From: JANNNF01 sp040385825
Lineage (GTDB): Bacteria > Pseudomonadota > Alphaproteobacteria > Rhodobacterales > Rhodobacteraceae
Assembly: GCA_040385825.1 (NCBI GenBank)
Contig: JAZKGQ010000006.1
Location: 248,001 to 312,000, forward strand
Reading direction: 5' to 3'
Length of the DNA: 64,000 bases
Below the pieces are notes generated by a model. The model saw only the letters and a program-made list of their open reading frames with translations. It ran no database searches and was not told the DNA's origin. This document shows positions 36,101 through 44,979 of this stretch, piece by piece (position 1 is the first letter of the stretch; every line of letters begins with the position of its first letter). The position numbers and the translations under genes are program-made.

Positions 36101-38638
36101 CGCATCGTGCCGCGCGCGGCGGGCACCGCGCTGATCAGCGTGCTGTCGAACCGTCTGGTGGCGATGCAGGCGGTCGAGGTTCAGGCGGGCGAAAACCTGA
36201 TCCCGCTGCCGGTGACCGATGACTGGGGGGCGGGCGTCTATGTCACGGCGTCCGTCCTGCGCCCGATGGATGTGGCCGCAGGCCGCAACCCGGCCCGCGC
36301 GCTTGGCCTGACGCATGCCGCCATCGACCCCGGCCAGCGCGCCTTGCAAGCGACGATTGAAACCGCGCCCGAGGCTGCCCCGCGTGGCCCGATGGACGTG
36401 GCCGTCAAGGTCGCAGGGCTGACCCCCGGCGATACGGCCTATGCCACCATTGCCGCCGTCGATGTGGGCATCCTGAACCTGACCGGCTTCGAGGCCCCCG
36501 ATCCGCAGGGCCATTACTTTGGCCAGCGCAAACTCGGCGTGGGCATCCGCGATGTCTATGGCCGCCTGATCGACGGCATGAACGGCGCCGAAGGCATCGT
36601 GCGGTCGGGCGGCGATTCCGGCGCGCAGGCCCGCCTGCAAGCCCCGCCCCCCACCGAGGAACTGGTCGCCTATTTCACCGGCCCGGTGCAGGTGGGCACC
36701 GATGGCTATGCCCGTGCCTCGTTCGACCTGCCGTCGTTCAACGGCACCGTCCGGGTGATGGCGGTGGTCTGGTCGGCCAAGGGCGTGGGGCAGGCGACGG
36801 CGGATGTGCTGGTGCGTGACCCGGTTGTGGTGACGGCCAGCCTGCCGCGCTTTCTGTCGCCCGGCGACCAGTCGCGCCTGCTGCTGGAGATTGTCCATGC
36901 TACCGGACCGTCGGGGCGGATGAGCCTTGATGTGTCCTCCTCTGGCCTGACCCTTGGCGCTGTGCCATCGGGGTTCGATCTGGGCGACAAGGCCAAGGCG
37001 GTCTACGCTATTCCCGTCACCGCCGGGGCGGTTGGCGTGCAGACGGTCGAGGTCGCCCTGACCACGCCCGATGGCAAACAGTTGAAGAAAACCCTGACCA
37101 TCCCGGTGCAGATGAACGACCCCGAGGTGGCGCGGATCACCCGGTTCGACCTTGCCAGGGGGCAGTCCTTTACCTTCGATCAGGCCGCGTTCACCGGTCT
37201 GGTGCCGGGGTCTGCGACGGCGACCATGGCCGTTGGTCCGCTTGCCCGGCTGAACGCGCCGGGCCTGCTTGCGGCGCTGGATCGCTATCCTTACGGCTGC
37301 ACCGAACAGATCACCTCGCGCGCGCTGCCCTTGCTGTATTTCGACGAGGTGGCGCAGGTGATGGCCCTGAAAGGGGCCGAGAATATCCAGACCCGGATTG
37401 ATCAGGCGGTGGCCGAAGTGCTGACCAACCAGGGGGCCGAAGGGTCGTTCGGGCTTTGGGGGCCGGGGAATGGCGATCTGTGGCTGGATGCCTATGTCGC
37501 CGATTTTCTGAGCCGCGCCCGTGCCCAGGGCTATGCGGTGCCTGACCTTGCGTTCCGCAATGCCCTGACGGCGCTGCGCAATCAGGTGAACTACGCCGCT
37601 GATTTCGACGGCACCACCACAGGCGGCGGCGAGGCGCTGGCCTATGCGCTGATGGTTCTGGCCCGTGAAGGCGCGGCGGCGATTGGCGATCTGCGTTATT
37701 ACGCCGATGTGAAGGGCGATGCCTTTGCCACCCCGATTGCGCAGGCGCAACTGGGGGCGGCGCTTGCCTCCTACGGCGATCAGGTCCGCGCCGATGCGAT
37801 GTTCCGCAAGGCCGGGGCCAGGCTGAACGCGCAGTCCGGGCCGGAAACGGAACAGGTCTGGCGCGTCGATTACGGCACGCGCTACCGCGATGCGGCGGCG
37901 GTACTGACGCTGGCGCTCGAAGCCGGGTCAACCGCGGTGGACCGCGAGGCCCTGACCGACCAGATCGCCACCACCGGCGGCAACCGGTCCACGCAGGAAA
38001 CCACCTGGGCGCTGCTGGCGGCGAACGCGCTGATCGACCGCCCCGGCGCGGACGGCATCACCATTGACGGCACGCCCACCGAGGGGCCTTTGGTGCGGGT
38101 GTTGAACGGCGCGGCCGCCCCCGTGGTCGTCAGGAATGACGGCGCGGACACCACGCTGACCGTCACCGCCTATGGCGTGCCAGAGACGGCGGAACCTGCG
38201 GGCGGCAACGGGTATTCCATCACCCGAACTTACTACAGCCTTGACGGGACGCAGATGGAACTGGCCGATGTGGCGACTGGCACCCGGCTGGTCACGGTGC
38301 TGGAGGTGACGCCCTTCGGCAATTCTGAAGCCCGCCTGATGGTCAGCGACCCGCTGCCCGCCGGGTTCGAGATCGACAATCCCAACCTGATGTCGGGCGG
38401 GTCGGTTGCGGCGTTTGACTGGCTGGATACCCAGGTCGAGGTTGCCCATTCCGAATTCCGGCAAGACCGTTTCCTGACCGCCATCGACTGGCGCTCGGCC
38501 GACAGCTTCCGTCTGGCCTATGTGGTGCGGGCCGTGTCGCCGGGGGTGTTCCACCATCCGGCAGCCTCGGTCGAAGACATGTACCGCCCCGATTTCCGCG
38601 CCCGGACCGATGCGGGCACGGTGACGATTTCCCAATGA
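33200..38638 (+). CDS. Bacterial alpha-2-macroglobulin with N-terminal PAN/apple domain
   Basis: This 1,812-residue periplasmic protease trap has a signal peptide (1-22, ...LPTLAPAQ without a lipobox). A PAN/apple-like domain follows (about 45-95; CERACLTNSRCTAYTF..CFVKS), then the MG domains (SPGVRFPGRGY, TTDRGAYRAGETV, LSLDKPAYKPGDTA). The alpha-2-macroglobulin thioester motif CTEQ has C1367 and Q1370 within YPYGCTEQITSRALPLLYFD, and the toroidal helical domain follows. The intact thioester means it should covalently capture attacking proteases. The neighbour is PBP1C, its classic partner: the pair is thought to defend and repair the wall after outer-membrane breach. The start ATG 33200 has AGGAGA upstream. 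Confidence 0.93.
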   Translation: MRGFVAAALATLWLTLPTLAPAQDLIPERRTVLTQDQDLPGGDIASVLDTTLEACERACLTNSRCTAYTFNTRNGACFVKSGPGEGVFFQGAYSAQVIDAAPETDPAARRAELAFLSDGDVQAAQDMATGLGRQHTTGPWSDADHLQAATEAEARGDMVQAAAFTGAALNLTDAPETWADYARLQLEAGKPQGNDQRFYLDRAFAASVNAYLRAENPALRHSALVTMADALERLDRGRDTVQALRLAQSLAAREDTAVLLDAAIGKYGFRIAENSVESDLARPRICVTFSEDLVAAGVDYSSFVQLPDPGLTVETGGWRQLCVAGVQHGARYTVTFREGLPAADGQVMAKSVPITAYVRDRSPGVRFPGRGYVLPKAAGAAVPVETVNADALDLTLFRVTDRNLLRAIQNSYFGTPMPEYQESYFTDEVGEKLWSGTATVGMEVNTDVTTRLPMDAALQGQPAGIYALKAAVPGVDPYVSPAGWQWFVVSDLGLTTLSGVDGLHVFVRSLGTAGAKEGVTVDLLNRANTVLGSTKTDAMGYARFDAGLTRGVGASAPAMIVAKEGADDIAFLSLTDPEFDLSDRGVEGREPAPPVDVFLTTDRGAYRAGETVFATALARDPAAAALPGLPLTAILKRPDGVEYSRAQVADGGAGGHVFALPIADAAPRGVWRLEVLADLEAAPLAAKTFLVEDFLPERIDFALSLTDAPLRLGDAADLTIAARYLFGAPGADLAVEGEVLLRAAKELPAFPGYVFGRHDAPFDARMDSLSGDTTDADGNAMLSVALPETEDPLRPLEARFTVRVAEGSGRPVERQITKLLTPSQAMIGVKPLFDDVVAEGTEARFSLIGVGADTRPEPMQVTWRLTRIETNYQWYQNSGNWNWEPVISRALVAEGTADIGTGPSEIAAPVTWGEYELLVERSDGAVAATSTTFFAGWYAPADTSATPDTLELSLDKPAYKPGDTASLRIVPRAAGTALISVLSNRLVAMQAVEVQAGENLIPLPVTDDWGAGVYVTASVLRPMDVAAGRNPARALGLTHAAIDPGQRALQATIETAPEAAPRGPMDVAVKVAGLTPGDTAYATIAAVDVGILNLTGFEAPDPQGHYFGQRKLGVGIRDVYGRLIDGMNGAEGIVRSGGDSGAQARLQAPPPTEELVAYFTGPVQVGTDGYARASFDLPSFNGTVRVMAVVWSAKGVGQATADVLVRDPVVVTASLPRFLSPGDQSRLLLEIVHATGPSGRMSLDVSSSGLTLGAVPSGFDLGDKAKAVYAIPVTAGAVGVQTVEVALTTPDGKQLKKTLTIPVQMNDPEVARITRFDLARGQSFTFDQAAFTGLVPGSATATMAVGPLARLNAPGLLAALDRYPYGCTEQITSRALPLLYFDEVAQVMALKGAENIQTRIDQAVAEVLTNQGAEGSFGLWGPGNGDLWLDAYVADFLSRARAQGYAVPDLAFRNALTALRNQVNYAADFDGTTTGGGEALAYALMVLAREGAAAIGDLRYYADVKGDAFATPIAQAQLGAALASYGDQVRADAMFRKAGARLNAQSGPETEQVWRVDYGTRYRDAAAVLTLALEAGSTAVDREALTDQIATTGGNRSTQETTWALLAANALIDRPGADGITIDGTPTEGPLVRVLNGAAAPVVVRNDGADTTLTVTAYGVPETAEPAGGNGYSITRTYYSLDGTQMELADVATGTRLVTVLEVTPFGNSEARLMVSDPLPAGFEIDNPNLMSGGSVAAFDWLDTQVEVAHSEFRQDRFLTAIDWRSADSFRLAYVVRAVSPGVFHHPAASVEDMYRPDFRARTDAGTVTISQ

Positions 38639-38648
38639 TGCGCACCCC

Positions 38649-40691
38649 GTGATGCGCGCGCGGTGGATATTGGCGGGGGCTGTCGGCCTGTGGCTGACAG
38701 CCCTTGGCCGCGACGGGGCAGACGCGTGGATTGACCACACCATCCTGCCGCCACTGATGGTGGAAACCTCGGTCGAAGTGGTTGACCGCAACGGCGATCT
38801 GCTGCGCGCCTACACGGTGGCCAATGGCCGCTGGCGGTTGGCGGTGGCCCCCGACCAGGTGGATGCGGGCTATGTCGCCATGCTGCTGGAGTATGAGGAT
38901 CGCCGTTTCCGCAGCCACCCCGGCGTCGATGCGCGGTCCATGCTGCGGGCGGTCTGGCAGGCGGGATGGAACGGGCGGGTGATCTCGGGCGGGTCCACCC
39001 TGACCATGCAGGTGGCGCGGCTGCTGGAGGAGTCAGGCACCGGGGCCGTGGCGGGCAAGCTGCGGCAGATGCGGGTCGCACTGGCGCTGGAACGGCGGCT
39101 GACCAAGGATCAGATCTTGCAGTTGTACCTGCATCTGGCGCCGTTCGGCGGCAATCTGGAAGGGGTGCGCGCGGCGTCTCTGTCCTATTTCGGCAAGGAA
39201 CCGACCCGCCTGACCCCGGCCGAGGCTGCGCTGCTGGTCGCCATCCCGCAATCGCCCGAGGGCCGCCGCCCCGACCGCGCCGCCGACCGTGCCACCGCCG
39301 CCCGCAACCGCGTGCTGGCCCGCGCGGTGCAGGGCGGCATACTGGACGCGGGGGCAGGCACCGCCGCGCTGACCGAAGCCGTGCCCGGCCTGCGCAAGCC
39401 CTTCCCCGCGCTCGCCCCCCATCTGGCCGACCGTGCCCGAGCCGGGAACCCCGGCGCCGCCCGCCACGCGTTGACCATCGACCGCAGCTTGCAGACCAAG
39501 ATGGAATCGCTGGCCGCCGAGGCCATCGCCGGTCAGGGCGCGCAGTTGCAGGTGGCGATTGTCGTGGCGGACCACCGGTCGGGCGAAATACTGGCCAGTG
39601 TCGGATCGTCCGCCTTCAAGGCCGATCAGCGGCAGGGGTTTGTCGACATGACCACCGCGCTGCGCAGTCCGGGGTCCACGCTGAAACCGCTGGTCTACGG
39701 GCTGTCGTTTGACGACGGCCTGACCCATCCCGAAACCATGATCGAAGACCGCCCCACCGTGTTCGGCACCTATGCTCCGCAGAACTTTGACCGCATCTTT
39801 CGTGGCACCATCCGGGTGCGCGAGGCGTTGCAACTGTCGCTGAACCTGCCCGTGGCGGTGCTGACCGACGCGCTTGGCCCTGCCAGACTGCTGTCGGCCA
39901 TGACCCGCGCCGGAATGCAGGTCGAGGTGCCGGGCGATCAGCCGGGGCTGGCGGTGGCCTTGGGCGGCGTGGGGGTAACGCTGCAAGATATGGTGCAACT
40001 TTATGCCATGATCGCAAGGGGAGGTGTCACAAGACCGCTGACCTACCGGCTGTCGGGCGATGCGGCCGAGGGCCAGCGGGTGCTGTCGGCGGTTGCCGCA
40101 TGGCAGATCGGCGATATTCTGGCGGGCCTCGCGCCGCCGCCCGGTGCCCCCGCAAACCGGCTGGCCTACAAGACCGGCACCAGCTATGGGCACCGCGACG
40201 CCTGGGCCATCGGATTTGACGGCGCGCATGTGATCGGCGTCTGGATGGGCCGCGCCGATGGCTCGCCGGTGCCCGGCGTGTTTGGCGCCGATCTTGCCGC
40301 CCCGGTGCTGTTTCAGGCCTTCAACCGGCTGAAGCCCGACTTTGCGCCGCAGCCCCCCGCACCGGCCGCCACCCTGCTGGTTTCCAACGCGCAACTGCCG
40401 CAGCCCCTGCAACGCTTCCGGTCGCGCAGCGCCGCGTTTCAGCCCGCACAGGATGCCCCCGCCGTGGCCTTCCCCCCCGACGGGGCCGAGGTGGAACTGC
40501 TGCCCGATGGCCTGTTGGTCCGGGTGCGCGGCGGCACCGCCCCCTTCACCTGGATGGCCGACGGCGTGCCGCTGGCCATGGCGCAAACCACGCGCGAGGC
40601 CATACTGGCCCTGCCCGGCGCGGGCTTTGTCACCCTGTCGGTGATTGATGCGGCGGGCCGGTCGGCGCGGGCGTCGGTGCGGGTGCGCTGA
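38649..40691 (+). CDS. pbpC: Penicillin-binding protein 1C (transglycosylase/transpeptidase)
   Basis: This 680-residue bifunctional peptidoglycan synthase is anchored by an N-terminal membrane segment (ILAGAVGLWLTALG). The GT51 glycosyltransferase region shows YEDRRFRSHPGVD and GGSTLTMQVARLLE. The transpeptidase has the nucleophile motif STLK (within SPGSTLKPLVYGL), SLN in LQLSLNLPV, and KTG in YKTGTSYGHRDAWA. The C-terminal 90 residues form the BiPBP_C beta domain typical of PBP1C. The GTG at 38649 is used; ATG 38652 is equally possible, and neither has a clear Shine-Dalgarno, suggesting coupling to the gene 10 bases upstream. It works with the alpha-2-macroglobulin. Confidence 0.93.
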   Translation: MMRARWILAGAVGLWLTALGRDGADAWIDHTILPPLMVETSVEVVDRNGDLLRAYTVANGRWRLAVAPDQVDAGYVAMLLEYEDRRFRSHPGVDARSMLRAVWQAGWNGRVISGGSTLTMQVARLLEESGTGAVAGKLRQMRVALALERRLTKDQILQLYLHLAPFGGNLEGVRAASLSYFGKEPTRLTPAEAALLVAIPQSPEGRRPDRAADRATAARNRVLARAVQGGILDAGAGTAALTEAVPGLRKPFPALAPHLADRARAGNPGAARHALTIDRSLQTKMESLAAEAIAGQGAQLQVAIVVADHRSGEILASVGSSAFKADQRQGFVDMTTALRSPGSTLKPLVYGLSFDDGLTHPETMIEDRPTVFGTYAPQNFDRIFRGTIRVREALQLSLNLPVAVLTDALGPARLLSAMTRAGMQVEVPGDQPGLAVALGGVGVTLQDMVQLYAMIARGGVTRPLTYRLSGDAAEGQRVLSAVAAWQIGDILAGLAPPPGAPANRLAYKTGTSYGHRDAWAIGFDGAHVIGVWMGRADGSPVPGVFGADLAAPVLFQAFNRLKPDFAPQPPAPAATLLVSNAQLPQPLQRFRSRSAAFQPAQDAPAVAFPPDGAEVELLPDGLLVRVRGGTAPFTWMADGVPLAMAQTTREAILALPGAGFVTLSVIDAAGRSARASVRVR

Positions 40692-40816
40692 CAGGCGATT
40701 GCCCGAAGTTTGGGCGATACTGCCGCCACGCCTGCCATTCGCCCGACGCGCGGCACCGGCAGGCGTTGACACTGCCGATGCGGCGGGGGAAACCGTCGCA
40801 TCGACAGGAGACTCTT

Positions 40817-41920
40817 GTGCAGACTTTGATGAAGGCCAATGCGGCCTTGCTGTTCGCCGGACTGGCCACCTTCATTCTGATGGGCGCAGGACAATCGCTG
40901 TACGGGCCGGCCCTGCCCGCGTTCTCGCGCAGCTTTGGCATTGACGTGCGGGATGCAGGCCTGATGATTTCGGCGCATTGGGTGGGATGCCTGATCGGCG
41001 TCAGCGCCATGTTTGCCTTTGGTGCCCGCATCACGCCGCGTCATGCGCTGGCGCTGATGGGGCTTGGCATGGCGGGCATCGCCCTGCTGGCCGGGTGGGG
41101 GCTGACGGTGATCGGCGCGGTGGTGTTCGGGGTGGGCTATGGCTGTGCGACCGCCGTGTTCAACCCGCGCATGCTGCGGGCGTTCGGGGCGCGCGGGCCT
41201 GCCATGCTCAGCCTGCTGAACGCCACCTTCGGCCTTGGCGCGATTGCGGCACCGCTGGTCTTTGTCTGGCTGGGCAACAACCCGCAGACCACCTTTGCCA
41301 TCGTCACCGCCCTGTGCCTGCTGGTCTGGCTGGCGTCGGGGCCTGCGGGCAGCACAGCCCCTGTGGCCGAGGTTGGGCAGACGGCGCCGTTTCGTCCGCA
41401 CTGGGGCATCCTTGCCTTCGGCATGGTCGCAATCGGGATGGAGGCCTGCCTGATCGGGCTTGGCCCCACCGCCCTGATCCGCGCCGGGGCCACGGAAACC
41501 GAAGCCGCCGAGCTGCTGTCGGCCTTCTTTGCCGCCTTTCTGCTGGCGCGGGTGGTCCTGATCTTTACCGCGCATCTGATCGGGTCATTCACCCTGTATA
41601 CCGGGGCGATGGCTGTGGCCGCCGTCTGTTCTGCCGGGGCCGCGCTGATCAGCCCGCCGCTGTTCTTCGTGGCGCTTGGCGTCTGTGCCGGGCTGTTCTT
41701 TCCCGGCTATTACGTCACCGCCAGCCGCAAGATGGGCGAGGATCTGCGCGTGCCCCCGACCATCCTGCTGTCGGGTCTGGTGGGGGGGATCCTGTCCCCC
41801 CTGCTGTTGCCATCGGTGCTGGACGGCATGGGCGACCGCGGGTTCTTCTGGCTGATGGCCGTTGTCAGCGGCGCGCTGACGCTGGCCGCGCTGGTGATGA
41901 CCCGCAGCCTGAACCGCTGA
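40817..41920 (+). CDS. MFS transporter
   Basis: This 367-residue inner-membrane protein has about 11-12 hydrophobic segments and the major facilitator pattern: GQSLYGPALPAFSRSFGI after the first segment, WVGCLIGVSAMFAFGARITPRHAL as the loop 2-3 region, and a similar second half. The GTG start at 40817 has CAGGAG 6 bases upstream; the longer frame starting at 40766 has no such site. The substrate cannot be predicted. It follows pbpC by 125 bases and may have its own promoter. The family call rests on hydrophobicity and loop motifs only. Confidence 0.8.
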   Translation: MQTLMKANAALLFAGLATFILMGAGQSLYGPALPAFSRSFGIDVRDAGLMISAHWVGCLIGVSAMFAFGARITPRHALALMGLGMAGIALLAGWGLTVIGAVVFGVGYGCATAVFNPRMLRAFGARGPAMLSLLNATFGLGAIAAPLVFVWLGNNPQTTFAIVTALCLLVWLASGPAGSTAPVAEVGQTAPFRPHWGILAFGMVAIGMEACLIGLGPTALIRAGATETEAAELLSAFFAAFLLARVVLIFTAHLIGSFTLYTGAMAVAAVCSAGAALISPPLFFVALGVCAGLFFPGYYVTASRKMGEDLRVPPTILLSGLVGGILSPLLLPSVLDGMGDRGFFWLMAVVSGALTLAALVMTRSLNR

Positions 41921-41928
41921 CCGGATCA

Positions 41929-42093
41929 TCAGGAAAACTGCCGGTCGCAGGCCGTCGCATCGCGCAAGTCATGGCCGCCCGACAACAGCCGCCAGATATG
42001 CAGCATGGCCATATCCTGTGCGCCGACCTGCCCCGGCATTGCCACATCGCGCAATTTCATCACCCTGATCCCGTCAATGATTTCGACCGTCAT
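41929..42093 (-). CDS. Small hypothetical protein
   Basis: This 54-residue frame starts MTVEIIDGIRVMKLRDVAM and ends with a Cys near the C-terminus. A purine-rich GGGAAGGG lies about 7 bases before ATG 42093. No signal peptide or membrane segment is visible. The family is not recognised. It is convergent with the MFS gene, only 9 bases apart. The call rests on a good ribosome-binding site and normal composition; the longer frame to 42297 has arginine-rich shadow composition and is not used. Confidence 0.45.
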   Translation of the reverse strand: MTVEIIDGIRVMKLRDVAMPGQVGAQDMAMLHIWRLLSGGHDLRDATACDRQFS

Positions 42094-42275
42094 TCTGCAT
42101 CCCTTCCCCAAGCGATGCCCCCACGGATCAAAGGCTGCCAGCCCGAGGTTAACAAAGGCTTGCGACGGGCTGGGGCCATGCCGCCGTTTCCGGCGATCAT
42201 TGCCCAAAACTCGCCTCAAGTTTTGCAGGATTTTCCGCAAGCCCCGCCTATGTTCACCGGCAAGGGAGACGCACC

Positions 42276-42482
42276 ATGAACAAATTCGGGCCGACACGCG
42301 GCGAGCTTTGGGGGCGGTTGCTGTTTTCGCTGGCCGGGTTGGCGCTGCTGGCCGCGGCCCTGTTCATACGCGGGTTGCCCTCTGGCCCCGCGCTGGTCGA
42401 GGTGGTGGGGCTGGCGTCGGTGTTCTTTGGCGGCACGGCGGTCTGGTCGGGCTGGCGGCTGTGGAAATACCGCCAGATCTGA
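42276..42482 (+). CDS. Small two-segment membrane protein, hypothetical
   Basis: This 68-residue protein has two hydrophobic segments (about 12-32, LLFSLAGLALLAAALFI, and about 40-58, EVVGLASVFFGGTAVWSG), with a positively charged N-terminus and C-terminus (WRLWKYRQI), suggesting a hairpin in the inner membrane with both ends inside. AGGGAG lies 7 bases before the ATG. Family and role are not recognised. It is convergent with the phosphoesterase, whose stop lies 4 bases beyond its own. Confidence 0.7.
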   Translation: MNKFGPTRGELWGRLLFSLAGLALLAAALFIRGLPSGPALVEVVGLASVFFGGTAVWSGWRLWKYRQI

Positions 42483-42485
42483 CGC

Positions 42486-43214
42486 TTACGGCAGCAGCGG
42501 CACCCGCCCGGTTTCCGTCAGCAAGAACACCGCCCGCCCGTCCAGCGCGATGGCCGACAATGGCCCGCCATAGGCGGCCGAACTGTCGATGTTGACGCGG
42601 TTGCCATAATGGGTCGGCAGGTCCAGCGCGGTATGGCCATGCACGATCAGCGGGCCATGGTCGCGGAAATCTTCAAGAAAGCCTTTGCGGATCCAGACCA
42701 GATCGGTTTCATCCTGCTGTTCCATCGCAATGCCGGGGCGGATGCCCGCGTGCACGAACACCACATCGCCCCGGCGATGCCAGGTGGGCCGGGTTTCCAG
42801 AAACGCGCGGTGCGCATGGGGTACGGCGGCCACAGCCTCGGCATGAACCTTGGCGACGGGGCGGTCACTGGCGTTTTCCACCCCGTAGGACGCCAGCGTG
42901 GTGCCGCCGCCCAACCTTGGGTGCAGCCAGGACAGATCGGGGCGCAGGCCGTCATCATGGTGTTTGATACTGGCCAGAAAGCCGGTGAACATCCGGTCAT
43001 GGTTGCCCTTCAGCACCACCCAGTCCTGCCCGGCCTCGATGCCTGCGCGCAGATATTCCACCACGCCCGCACTGTCCGGCCCCCGGTCCACCAGATCGCC
43101 GACATGGATGATCGGGGCCGGGCCATGGCTGGCCTGATCGGCGGCGATGCGGGCATGAATGCCCTTCAGAAGATCGATATGGCCGTGAATGTCGCCGATG
43201 GCATAGCTGCGCAT
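42486..43214 (-). CDS. Metallophosphoesterase, serine/threonine phosphatase-like
   Basis: This 242-residue cytoplasmic metal-dependent phosphoesterase of the calcineurin-like fold has the metal-binding series in order: GDIHGH (7-12), GDLVDRGPDS (39-48), LKGNHDRM, then FVHAGIRPG and VHGHTAL near the C-terminus. This arrangement is the PPP-type (protein phosphatase PrpE/PphA, or bis(5'-nucleosyl)-tetraphosphatase-like) pattern. Which substrate it uses, phosphoprotein or dinucleotide, cannot be decided from the sequence. It is transcribed in the same direction as serA, 85 bases downstream of it. Confidence 0.85.
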   Translation of the reverse strand: MRSYAIGDIHGHIDLLKGIHARIAADQASHGPAPIIHVGDLVDRGPDSAGVVEYLRAGIEAGQDWVVLKGNHDRMFTGFLASIKHHDDGLRPDLSWLHPRLGGGTTLASYGVENASDRPVAKVHAEAVAAVPHAHRAFLETRPTWHRRGDVVFVHAGIRPGIAMEQQDETDLVWIRKGFLEDFRDHGPLIVHGHTALDLPTHYGNRVNIDSSAAYGGPLSAIALDGRAVFLLTETGRVPLLP

Positions 43215-43299
43215 GAGGGGCCTGCGTGCAAGATGAATGACCGGATGGCATGGCCCTCCGGTCAGATGAGTATTTCAGCAAAGAGAAAACGAAAAGGGG

Positions 43300-44895
43300 T
43301 CAGCCCACCTCAAACTGCAAGGCCTTGACCGAATTGAACATGCCGGTCGATTCCAGCGTGTCGATCACGCGCGGATCGATGGGCTGATCAAGATAGAGGA
43401 TGGCGATGGCATCCTGCCCCACGCCCGAGCGGCCCAGGGTAAAGTTGGCGATGTTGACGCCGTTCTTGCCCATGGTCATGCCCAGCAGGCCGATGATGCC
43501 CGGCACGTCGTCGTTGGTGGTGTAGAGCATGTGCGCGCCGATCTCGGCGTCGATGTTGATGCCCTTGATCTGGATGAACCGGGGTTTGCCATCGCTGAAG
43601 CAGGTGCCCGCGACAGACCGTTCGCGCTTGTCCGTCACCATCGTCACCTTGATGTAGGCGTCGAAGGTGCCGGTCTTGTCCTGCCGGGTGGTCGAGATCT
43701 GGATGCCGCGTTCCTTGGCCACGATGGGGGCGGACACAAGGTTCACATCCGGGTTCTGCGCCTTCAGCACGCCCGCAATCACCGCCGAGTTCAGCGCCGC
43801 CAGATTCATCCCCGCCACGGTGCCGTCGTACAGAATGTTGATCGCCTTGATCGGCTCGTCGGTCATCTGGCCGATGAACGCGCCCAGATGGCTGGCAAGC
43901 TTGATCCACGGCCCCATCACGACGGCTTCTTCTGCCGTCACGTTGGGCATGTTCAGCGCGTTCTGCACAGCGCCGGTCAGCAGGTAATCCGACATCTGTT
44001 CGGCCACTTGCAGCGCCACATTCTCCTGCGCCTCGGTGGTCGATGCGCCCAGATGCGGCGTGCAGACCACGTTCGGCAGGCCGAACAGCGGGCTGTCGGT
44101 GGCAGGTTCCACCTCGAACACGTCCAGCGCCGCGCCGGCCACATGGCCGGATTTCAGCGCCGCCGCCAGGGCCGCCTCGTCGATCAGCCCGCCACGCGCG
44201 CAGTTGATGATGCGCACGCCCTTCTTGGTTTTCGCCAGATTTTCCGCCGACAGGATGTTGCGGGTCTTGTCGATCAGCGGCACATGCAGGGTGATGAAAT
44301 CGGCGCGGTGCAGCAATTCGTCCAGGTCCACCTTGGTCACGCCCAACTGCTTGGCGCGTTCTTCCGACAGGAAGGGGTCATAGGCGACAACCTTCATGTG
44401 CAGACCCACGGCGCGGTCGCAGACGATGCCGCCGATGTTGCCCGCCCCGATCACGCCGAGGGTCTTGTTGAACAGTTCCACCCCCATGAAACGGGTCTTT
44501 TCCCATTTGCCGGAATGGGTGGAGGCATTCGCCTCGGGCAGTTGCCGCGCCACCGCAAACATCATCGCAATCGCATGTTCGGCGGTGGTGATCGAGTTGC
44601 CGAACGGCGTGTTCATCACGATCACGCCCTTTCTGGACGCCGCCGGAATGTCGACGTTGTCAACGCCGATCCCGGCGCGGCCGATCACCTTCAGCCGGGT
44701 CGCTGCCTCCAGCAGCTTTTCGGTGGCCTTGGTCGCCGACCGGATCGCCAGACCATCATACTGGTCGATGATCGCGGCCAGCGCGTCCTTATCCTTGCCC
44801 AGTTTGGGCATGTAATCCACCTCGACCCCACGGTCGCGGAAGATCTGCACGGCGGTTTCGGAAAGTTCGTCGGATACGAGAACGCGGGGGGCCAT
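43300..44895 (-). CDS. serA: D-3-phosphoglycerate dehydrogenase
   Basis: This 531-residue cytoplasmic enzyme oxidises 3-phosphoglycerate to 3-phosphohydroxypyruvate with NAD+, the first step of serine synthesis. Features are the NAD motif GVIGAGNIGGIV, the substrate Arg in NCARGGLIDE, the catalytic His in CTPHLGASTTEAQ, the intervening ASB domain of long-type PGDH, and a C-terminal ACT domain (GIIGLLGMTMGKNGVNIANF) for possible serine feedback. The start ATG 44895 has GGAG 6 bases upstream, preferred over 44907. It lies downstream of serC in the serC-serA operon, with a 20-bp inverted repeat between them. Confidence 0.96.
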   Translation of the reverse strand: MAPRVLVSDELSETAVQIFRDRGVEVDYMPKLGKDKDALAAIIDQYDGLAIRSATKATEKLLEAATRLKVIGRAGIGVDNVDIPAASRKGVIVMNTPFGNSITTAEHAIAMMFAVARQLPEANASTHSGKWEKTRFMGVELFNKTLGVIGAGNIGGIVCDRAVGLHMKVVAYDPFLSEERAKQLGVTKVDLDELLHRADFITLHVPLIDKTRNILSAENLAKTKKGVRIINCARGGLIDEAALAAALKSGHVAGAALDVFEVEPATDSPLFGLPNVVCTPHLGASTTEAQENVALQVAEQMSDYLLTGAVQNALNMPNVTAEEAVVMGPWIKLASHLGAFIGQMTDEPIKAINILYDGTVAGMNLAALNSAVIAGVLKAQNPDVNLVSAPIVAKERGIQISTTRQDKTGTFDAYIKVTMVTDKRERSVAGTCFSDGKPRFIQIKGINIDAEIGAHMLYTTNDDVPGIIGLLGMTMGKNGVNIANFTLGRSGVGQDAIAILYLDQPIDPRVIDTLESTGMFNSVKALQFEVG

Positions 44896-44920
44896 TGGGG
44901 ACTCCATTGTATGAGGGGGC

Positions 44921-44972
44921 GGCGGGGTGAACCCCGCCCTGCGGATGTGGGTAGGGCGGGGTTCACCCCGCC
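44921..44972. repeat. 20-bp perfect inverted repeat in the serC-serA gap
   Basis: The arms 44921-44940 (GGCGGGGTGAACCCCGCCCT) and 44953-44972 are exact reverse complements with a 12-base loop. Each arm is itself nearly palindromic. In the operon mRNA it forms a very strong hairpin between serC and serA, so it could set their relative output or protect the mRNA. Resemblance to dispersed REP-like repeats is suspected but not testable here. Confidence 0.7.
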
Positions 44973-44979
44973 ATCCCGA

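Noticed and set aside
33116..37750. Minus-strand frame of 1,544 codons
   Set aside because: It is antisense to the alpha-2-macroglobulin, whose family motifs and thioester are clear on the other strand.
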